NCBI GenBank assembly: GCA_025769875.1
Contig: JAGFNK010000474.1
Span: 1 to 39,990 of the forward strand
Reading direction: 5' to 3'
DNA: 39,990 nucleotides
Source: Russula earlei
Taxonomy: Eukaryota; Basidiomycota; Agaricomycetes; Russulales; Russulaceae
The notes under the pieces were generated by a model, which had not been told where the DNA came from, made no database searches, and saw only the letters and a list, made by a program, of their open reading frames with translations. The stretch's first letter is position 1. Each line of letters opens with the position of its first letter. The translations under genes and the position numbers were made by a program. Shown here piece after piece: positions 33,607 to 39,990 of the stretch.

Positions 33607-33954
33607 ATGGCGGGGCCTAACCTAGAGGTATTTAAATTCGCCGTCTATGTCTTCTTCCCTGTACTCGTTTTTCTTCGCTACGGTGACCCGGAGTGGTACC
33701 GGTCAAACGTGATACCAGTGCGTCTTCGTTCTGGGTTTGGACGGGCAATCACCCAACCATCTGCCCAGTATAAAGAGCGGATATTCCCTTCGGAGGAGAG
33801 GACGGCTCGTAGTAACAGCATTCCAACCAACCACACCGCAGTGCGCCAAGAACTTGAACGTATCAAGGCAGAGAAGGCGGCGCGGCGTATGCAGCGTGAA
33901 CATGAGGCTTCAGGAAACTCCACCGCGAGTGAGGAAGCCAAAAGGATGGTATAA
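33607..33954 (+). CDS. PET100: cytochrome c oxidase assembly protein Pet100-like
   Basis: Inner-membrane chaperone for assembly of cytochrome c oxidase. Exons 33607-33717 and 33769-33954 give 98 residues. The N-terminus MAGPNLEVFKFAVYVFFPV is the family signature and forms the single membrane segment. It is followed by YGDPEWY, then YKERIFPSEERTA after the 51-nt intron, and a charged helical tail (LERIKAEKAARRMQ). Reading through the intron stays open but inserts an unrelated 17-residue segment between NVIP and YKER, so splicing is preferred. Confidence 0.88.
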   Translation: MAGPNLEVFKFAVYVFFPVLVFLRYGDPEWYRSNVIPVRLRSGFGRAITQPSAQYKERIFPSEERTARSNSIPTNHTAVRQELERIKAEKAARRMQREHEASGNSTASEEAKRMV

Positions 33955-35226
33955 TTACCGATGCTCTGAAGTACGTCGCATAACTTGGGTGTATTCCGGG
34001 CTGTTTGTGAGCCTGGTTTTCAACAGCATTGGATTCCCTGATACCGCCGTCGCCATTACCGTCTAAGCGATTGCTTGTGACTCATTGTCGACGATGTTCC
34101 CCCCGCTGCACCCGCAGTCTCAGCCACGGATGGTAGTACCAGCTGCATCGAGAGCGAGCACTTCGATATATAAAATTGTGTTGCAATCGTTGCTCCGGCA
34201 TCACAATGTGAGCCTGGCTCACCCTGCGCTTATGCCCCGACTGGATGGCACCACCATCCCACCTCACACACTTTGCTATGAATGCCCGCCCTGGTTCTCG
34301 AACGTCTCATGAGCCGTCGCCACTGATCCAGGCGTGTCCGTCAGGTCTCCGCAGCGCCGTAATGTAATGTATACCAGGGGTGCACGGATCTGTGTGTGAG
34401 ACCAAAATGCGTGCTCCGAGTCCCCCGACCGATCTTGATCATGCCCCTTAGCTCCGCCACCGCACCGCGATAACGGTGCAGAATACCGCCGGGGTGTGCG
34501 TCTGTGCGATTGTCAACGTGCTTCTTATGACGTGTGACGTGAGATACACTCGCGCTCAGTATCCGGGCACAAGCGTTCTTAGAGGAGAGTGTACAACAAG
34601 ACGCGGGGCGGAAGCGAGCATGCGCCTCTCCCCCGTCCCTCTGATCACTACTGACTAACGGGCGCCACACCACCTCTGCGTCAGCTCGCGCTTCCACGGC
34701 GGCCTCGGCGTTTGATGCGTTCCGGGTAGGCGAGACTCTGACGTTTACGCGGGTGGTGCTCGCGTGGAAGTATCGAGCCCCGTGAGGAAGGGGGGGGCGT
34801 CGAGCGAGCGCCTGCAAAAGGCCCAAGGCGCATCGGACAAACGGAAAAAAAGCGATACAGGGCTAGCGCCGTCGATTGATCGACGCTGCTGTACCCGACC
34901 ACCGGAGTGGCGGTCGGCGCGCTCACTGCTGATGGCTACAAGTTCGTTCGTCGACGTTTTTTTTTATTACTCACACTGCGCCACGTGCAAAGGAACGGGC
35001 CGTCGTTGGGCGTCTTCGTGCCGTTGCCGGTGATGATAGATCAGACAGACAGATGATGAATAGTGATTGGCGCTAAGAAAAATGCAAGACGAGTGATCAA
35101 CTATTTCCGCAAAAGTGATAAGGCGTCGGTCCGTCGGTCGGTCCGGCCCGATGGGAGTGAGGCCCACACGTGAGGCGCGTCCGCGTCGTCGTCGCGCGTA
35201 TTTTCCGAGCCAAGACAGCCATTTCG
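33955..35226. other. intergenic, no confident gene
   Basis: GC-rich minus-strand frames at 34341-34926 are long but lack motifs and have skewed Arg/Ala composition. A TATATAAAA word occurs at about 34167. Nothing else is supported. Confidence 0.4.
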
Positions 35227-36961
35227 ATGGAACCGGTGTTGGTTTGAATGTCATGACCCATTTTAATCGTCTGACGGTTCGCTAGTACCATCCCTCCTAC
35301 TCCGATCACCCGACTTGCAACGACCGTTCTGCCCTTGACAGATTCGACACCTTCGTTCACCATCCAAGCCATCAACAAGTCATTCAAGCACCAGTATGCA
35401 AACATATATTTCGTCAGATTACGGCATCTTAAACCATGTGTCGAGAAAGAGGCTATCAAAAGGTGGAAGAACGTCCCAGGTATGTCCCACATCTGTCGAA
35501 AACATTCGCTGATACCTTGTTGAATAGGATCGCCGAAACTCATACCAAGAGTGCTGGATGTGATCAAAGGGCAGATCTGTCTGATCATCGGAACTGTCTA
35601 CATGGACATGCCTCTCAAGCCAAACGTGCTCGAGGACGTAGGGCGTGACGTGAGTAAGCTCGACTTGGCCCTTGATTCTTACTGAGCCATACTACGAAGC
35701 ATACCATTCCCGCCCCTCCGCCGCGAGAGAAAATACACTCGCAGGAAGACAGGGTCATGCTCGAAGATGAATCGGGTCGGATCAGGTTAATTGGCAAGAT
35801 TCTTGAAGACACTCCCCTCGTCACGGGCGTCATCGTCGGGGTACTCGGCGCGGAGACAAGTAGCGGTGATTTTGAAGCAATCGATCTATGCTTTCCCGGA
35901 ATGGCACCCCAAGGTGATGACGGAATGGACATCGATGGTTTGCTCGGAGCCAAAGGCAAAGTGATGACATTTCACTGACCGCCAGTTTTCAGATTTTCCG
36001 GGGACGTCCACAGACTCTGATAGTGGCGCTAGGGACGGATACATAGCGTTCGTTTCAGGTCTGGACGTAGGGTCATCACCGAGGTCGGAGGCTCAAACAC
36101 AGGTTTTGGTGGAGTATCTGAGTGGCGCATGTGGAGGTCTAGATGACCAGAGGTTTGCCTCGCAAATCAGTCGCCTTGTAGTGCTGGGTAATTCCCTGGC
36201 GCCGCTTGGGCCAACTGGTGGGGCCGTCGAAGAAGGTAAAGAAAAGGAGGACAGGAAATCGGTGCGAGTTTCGGCTCATCACTAGACTTTTTACCTGATC
36301 CAACGTTGCCCGAAAGCGCCGACATGGGGACGACAACACGTCTTTCTCACCGCATCCGATCCGAAATCTGTCTGCCCACCTGCACGACTTGTCCCAATCC
36401 GTCGCAATTCACGTTCTCCCTGGGGAATCCGATCCTTCGGGTTCGATTCTCCCCCAACAGGCCCTCCCACGGGCCATGTTTGGCCACGCGTCTTCTTTCG
36501 CGTCCTTTTCCTGCGAAACCAATCCCACATACATCCGCCTAGCCGCCGGTACACATGGAAGCGACGGGCAGATCCACTCCTCGAGGACCGGGCGTATCCG
36601 AACGATATTGGCGACATCTGGGCAACCCCTCAACGACATGTCCAAGTACGTTCCGACTGTGCCCACAACTGGGCTTAAGTTGGCAGAAGCAACGCTCAGG
36701 TGGCGTCACATTGCGCCGACGGCACCAGATACGCTTTGGTGCCATCCGTTCTTCACGATAGACCCTTTCATCATCGCAGAGACACCAGATATATACGCGA
36801 TTGGGTGCCAACCGCGGTTCGCCACCCGTCTTGTCACAGAGGGGAAATATCGGTCTCGAGTGATCCTCGTTCCGTCGTTTGCTGAGACGGGGATCCTTGT
36901 TCTTGTTTGTCTGAAATCGTTGGACGTCCGGATAGTGAATATCCTTGCACATTCCCCATGA
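35227..36961 (+). CDS. POLD2: DNA polymerase delta small (B) subunit
   Basis: Regulatory subunit of replicative DNA polymerase delta (Pol31/Cdc1 family), bridging the catalytic subunit and Pol32. Exons 35227-35237, 35286-35479, 35528-35649, 35700-35937, 35993-36261 and 36317-36961 give 492 residues, the family size. Conserved parts are FKHQYANIYFVRL, GTVYMDMPLKPNVLEDV, DRVMLEDESGRIRL, AFVSGLDVGS, the calcineurin-like region HVLPGESDPSGS and LPQQALPRAMF, LATSGQPLNDMSKYVP and WRHIAPTAPDTLWCHPFF. Exon 1 is only 11 nt and its donor (GTTGGT) was chosen by phase, so the first four residues are the least certain. The exon 4 donor could be 35914 instead of 35938; both keep frame, and the 55-nt intron fits the local size better. 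Confidence 0.94.
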
Positions 36962-37608
36962 CGAACAATGTGTATGTGACCATGTGGTACGTTCGTGTTA
37001 GACCTCGCGCATAGGCATTGATATCACCGTATAATCACACTGGGAGCGCCGAAATGACAGCTGATGGAGGAGGAATTCCAGCCGATCAATGGAATAGGAA
37101 TGCGGGTACAATTGATGCGTAGTTACGTAAATTGGATCCACTTGCTGCGCATGTGCCATATTTCCGCACTCTCATTTGCACCCGCTTGGCGTTGGAGAGC
37201 CCCTGTTTACAACGAGGACTAACGCGTTCCGGACAGCATAGATGGGTCTCCCACATAACTCTCTGCGTGTGAGGTGGCAGCTAACGGCGAGGAGACCAAG
37301 AGGCTTTTCATTCATTTCCCCGCCTCAAGGCCATCCATTGCGCAGCAGGCACCCGTGGGAGGAGATCGGCTGAGGGGCGGGGCGGCAACGCGGCGGACGA
37401 AATTGAGTTTAGCGTGGGAATTAGATTTTCACTTTCCCTGCCTGCTGCCAGCCATTTGGATGCGCCCCCCTTGGAGACCAGTCTTGAAATTCCAACAGCG
37501 CTCCATTGATTTAAAAAGGCCACTGACGTACAAAATGACGGGTTACAACCCTCAATCGCCCGTATTCCTCTTGCGACACAACAACCAGCTCATTTGTCCC
37601 CGCCGATC
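36962..37608. other. intergenic, no gene seen
   Basis: No gene is supported. The segment just upstream of the cupredoxin-like gene contains TTGATTTAAAAAGG at about 37507, a possible TATA-like element about 100 bp before its ATG. Confidence 0.4.
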
Positions 37609-38589
37609 ATGAAGTTATCCGTTGCATTCACCCTCTTCCTCCCCCCTTCTCGTCCACGCTCAATATCCCGCACCGACGGAGACCTATCCCGAATCGTCGC
37701 CAGCGCCCGCCAGTTCCGGCACTCCTGCGAGCAGCAACTCCTACGAGCACCCCTGCGAGCGGCACGAACAACATCAATGTCTGTGTATACTCCGTTGTAG
37801 CCATCTTGCTTGTCCATTGACGCTCCTCTCAGGTTCAAGTTGCCGCTGGTGGTCAACTGGTGTACAACCCTTCGAACTTCACAGCAAGCAACGGTACCAC
37901 AGTGACATTCATCTTCCCCCCGTACGTGCTCTCGCCATCAGACTATTCGCACTACTCATACGTGCAATGCGTAGGGGCGCACTACCCCACTCCGTGACAC
38001 AAAGTACCTTTGCGAATCCCTGCACTCCTTTGGCGGCGACCGGCGGAAACCCGGCGGGTTTCGATTCTGGTCTGCAAGCCGGGAAACAGTTCACCATCAA
38101 GATCACAAACGATCAACTACGTGCGCAGACGTGCTTTGTCCTTTTCCTGACGCGGGCCTGATCAGTCTACTGGCAGCTGTCTGGTTCTTTTGCAAAAACA
38201 CGATCCACTGTGGCCTCGGAATGGTTGGGTAAGCACTTTTTTCGGGTGCCGCGTACAGTACCGACGATGGCTCTGCAGCGCGATTAACGCACCGACTACC
38301 GGAAATACTTACACCTCGTTGTGGCTGCTGCCAAGGCCATTGGCTCGGGTGAAACACCCGTGGGTCGTTCCCTTGTACCGCCAGTCCACACGTATTCACC
38401 GTCACTCAGGTTCCGGACAATGGCCCAGTCACAGGTGGTGTGAACGCAGTGGCGACGGCTACGCCTTCTCCGACCTCTGCAAGTTCGTCGAGCACGTCCT
38501 CGTCGACACCATCCTCTCCCGCGAGTCGCGTTGTTGCCGATGGTTTACTTGCTGTCCTAGCTGCAGTTTTCGGCATAACGATGGTGTGA
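37609..38589 (+). pseudogene. extracellular serine-rich cupredoxin-like GPI-anchored protein, three frame breaks
   Basis: Secreted wall or surface protein of the fungal cupredoxin-like family. Exons by splice signals: 37609-37778, 37833-37921, 37975-38120, 38177-38228, 38279-38359 and 38410-38589. It has a signal peptide start (MKLSVAFTLF), a Ser/Pro-rich linker, then QLVYNPSNFTASNGTTVTF, HSVTQSTFANPC, AGFDSGL and VWFFCKNTIHCGLGMVG (the Cys/His/Met cupredoxin pattern). A Ser/Thr stalk (SASSSSTSSS) and a hydrophobic GPI-attachment tail end the protein. Frame is lost three times: an extra base in the C run 37641-37646, an extra base near 37731-37737 and a missing base near 38320. All six exons remain recognisable, so this is a young pseudogene or a functional gene with sequence errors. 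Confidence 0.8.
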
Positions 38590-38878
38590 GAGCGTCCGCG
38601 CGACGGAGGGAAATTGCCCAGAGCTCGAGCGTCCGACGGGACGGTGACGTTTGTCTTTTCCCATGACATTCCATGCCTGTCATGCCTTTATCTTTCTACG
38701 GCACTCTGGACGCAACCCATTTTGTTCTTGGTTACGGCATAGGACTTTACGGTAGTACGTTAACGGTAGTACTTGGTTTGAATGACCATGTGATGATGGA
38801 ATGGATCGACGGCCCGGCCGCAGCCTGATTCTGATCTTCCAAAGCTTTGAACACGCACGACCTTGCCATTCCATTCCG

Positions 38879-39990
38879 ATGTCTGTACTATCAAAACTTC
38901 CTCAAAAACTCTCATCCCCTTTCGCCTTGCTCGGTGACGAGGCAAAGCTTGCCTTTCGTCAACCGAGCGGAATATCGAAATTGGCATCAACTCGCGTGCG
39001 TCCGTTCGTCCATTGCACCTCTGAGCTCACCTTAGCTCGAGCCGTGTAGCACATAGCAGAGACCGATGCGTACTGGGATCAGGTGCGCCCAAGTTTGTTG
39101 CCGACTTCGCTCCTCGCCAACTATGACCCCAGTATATCGTCCTCTTCGACTCGGCTTCGGACGTATTCTCGCTCATTTCGCCTCAAGATAGTTGAGTCGC
39201 GAGCTCTCTCCCCGCCATCGTCCTTGCGCTGATTTAATGATACGCACGACAACAAAAAAAGTTCGTCGGGCACTCGTCGAAGCCCCCGAAAACGTCGCGA
39301 CCCTCATCCGCCTCGTGACCTCCCGCCTCTTCAACCTCGTCTCGGACCACACGTTCCCCTCCGCCCCGGCCAAGTACGTGCCCTCCTTCGCATCGTCGCT
39401 CATCAAGGGGGGCGCCGCGGAGCGCAACACGACCAAGGAGGTCCTGAACTGCCTCAGGGTCCTGCAGCGCGTCTTCCCCGTCGTCTTCGAGCTCGACGGC
39501 GAGCCCGGCGTCTTTTTCGAGAGGGAGGTCCTGTGGAAGAGGGAGGTCGTCGACGGGCCAGGACAGTCGCGAACGTACGGAACAAACGCCCCAGTTCGTC
39601 ATCGAGGACGACGAGGACGACAACGATGGCGCGAGCGGGGCGTCGGCGTCGGCGTCGGCCCCTAGTCCGTCGCCCCAACTCACACCGAAACATACCACGA
39701 CGCTCCCTTCTGTCGCGGAAAGGCTCTTCAGCTGTTTGGTCGATCTCTTGTTCTGCTGTGGTTTCACGCTCCCCGCCAAGTTACAGGTGGACCACTACAA
39801 GATTAACTATGTCATCTGGTGAGTCGCCCCGTCCCGTCATGCGCACATCATGTCCCTTACGACGTCCGTAGGGAAAAGGGCGTGGGCTCGACCGCGATCT
39901 TGGACCCAGCCAAGCTTACGACTCGAACAAGGCCGAAGTGCTGCGCCTCCTACTCGTTCTGCTCTCCCGACAGATACACCCCACCATCCT
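38879..39990 (+). CDS. HID1-family protein, 5' part, runs off the window; three frame breaks
   Basis: HID1-type Golgi/trafficking-associated protein, identified from family resemblance. Exons: 38879-38995, 39057-39082, 39133-39190, 39262-39818 and 39872 to the window end. Characteristic segments are SASDVFSLISPQDIRRA, ENVATLIRLVTSRLF, KEVLNCLRVLQRVFPVVF, FEREVLWKREV, QFVIEDDED, a Ser/Ala/Pro linker, AERLFSCLVDLLFCCGFTL, YKINYVIW-EKGVGS and LLLVLLSRQIYTPPS. Frame is lost near 38960-38965 (one base missing), near 39561-39570 (one extra) and near 39905-39917 (one missing), yet family sequence resumes each time. The acceptor at 39261 is preceded by a run of A, which is weak, but phase and conservation agree. 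The start chosen is the first ATG in frame with KLAFRQ. Confidence 0.8.

Noticed and set aside
34341..34926. minus-strand frames starting MGLLQALARR and MSAPTATPVV
   Set aside because: No domain, no conserved-looking segment and no supporting splice structure; probably composition.
36546..36582. possible intron inside the last exon of the Pol delta subunit gene
   Set aside because: A GTACAC to CGAG span is only about 37 nt, shorter than any intron here, and the exon reads through in frame.

Overview
The window reads as nuclear DNA of a filamentous basidiomycete, most likely an Agaricomycete. Nearly every recognisable gene is split by 46-63 nt GT-AG introns with C(T)AAC/CTGAC-like branch sites. 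The gene set is fungal: a SulP permease, a Goodbye/NACHT/ankyrin NLR-like protein, Qcr7, Cmc2, Pet100, glutamate decarboxylase and the Pol delta small subunit. All gene models were built by hand from splice signals, reading-frame phase and remembered family conservation; nothing was searched or aligned by program.

Layout. 1-3.46 kb: gene-poor, ending in a partial copy (copy C) of a dispersed repeat. 3.46-6.23 kb (+): sulfate permease with one frame-breaking extra C. 6.2-14.8 kb: accessory DNA with a 202-bp perfect inverted repeat (8346-8755), repeat copy A (about 8.77-10.66 kb), low-complexity DNA and a possible 2.7-kb terminal-inverted-repeat element (12096-14810). 14.8-19.8 kb (-): a nine-exon NLR-like gene with 23 ankyrin repeats, 19 of them almost identical; its stop codon lies in the right end of the putative element. 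20.85-22.95 kb: repeat copy B. 23.0-28.5 kb: compact housekeeping block with nucleoside diphosphate kinase (-), QCR7 (+), transketolase (-), CMC2 (+) and an intron-bearing tRNA-Ala. 29.2-30.4 kb (+): Gly/Ser/Tyr/Asn-rich low-complexity protein. 31.3-37.0 kb (+): glutamate decarboxylase, PET100 and the Pol delta small subunit. 37.6-39.99 kb (+): a cupredoxin-like GPI-anchored protein gene and the 5' part of a HID1-family gene, each with three apparent one-base frame breaks.

Function. QCR7, CMC2 and PET100 serve complexes III and IV. Transketolase (pentose phosphate pathway), NDK (nucleotides) and glutamate decarboxylase (GABA shunt) are core metabolism, and the Pol delta subunit is replication. 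Two divergent pairs, NDK/QCR7 and transketolase/CMC2, share short promoters. The NLR-like gene is the main candidate for non-self recognition.

Most unusual points: a reconstructed 6-nt transketolase microexon that supplies an active-site His codon; degraded transketolase pieces, one with intron sequence, inside the dispersed repeats; the near-identical but locally variable ankyrin array with a 297-bp internal duplication; and the 202-bp perfect palindrome.
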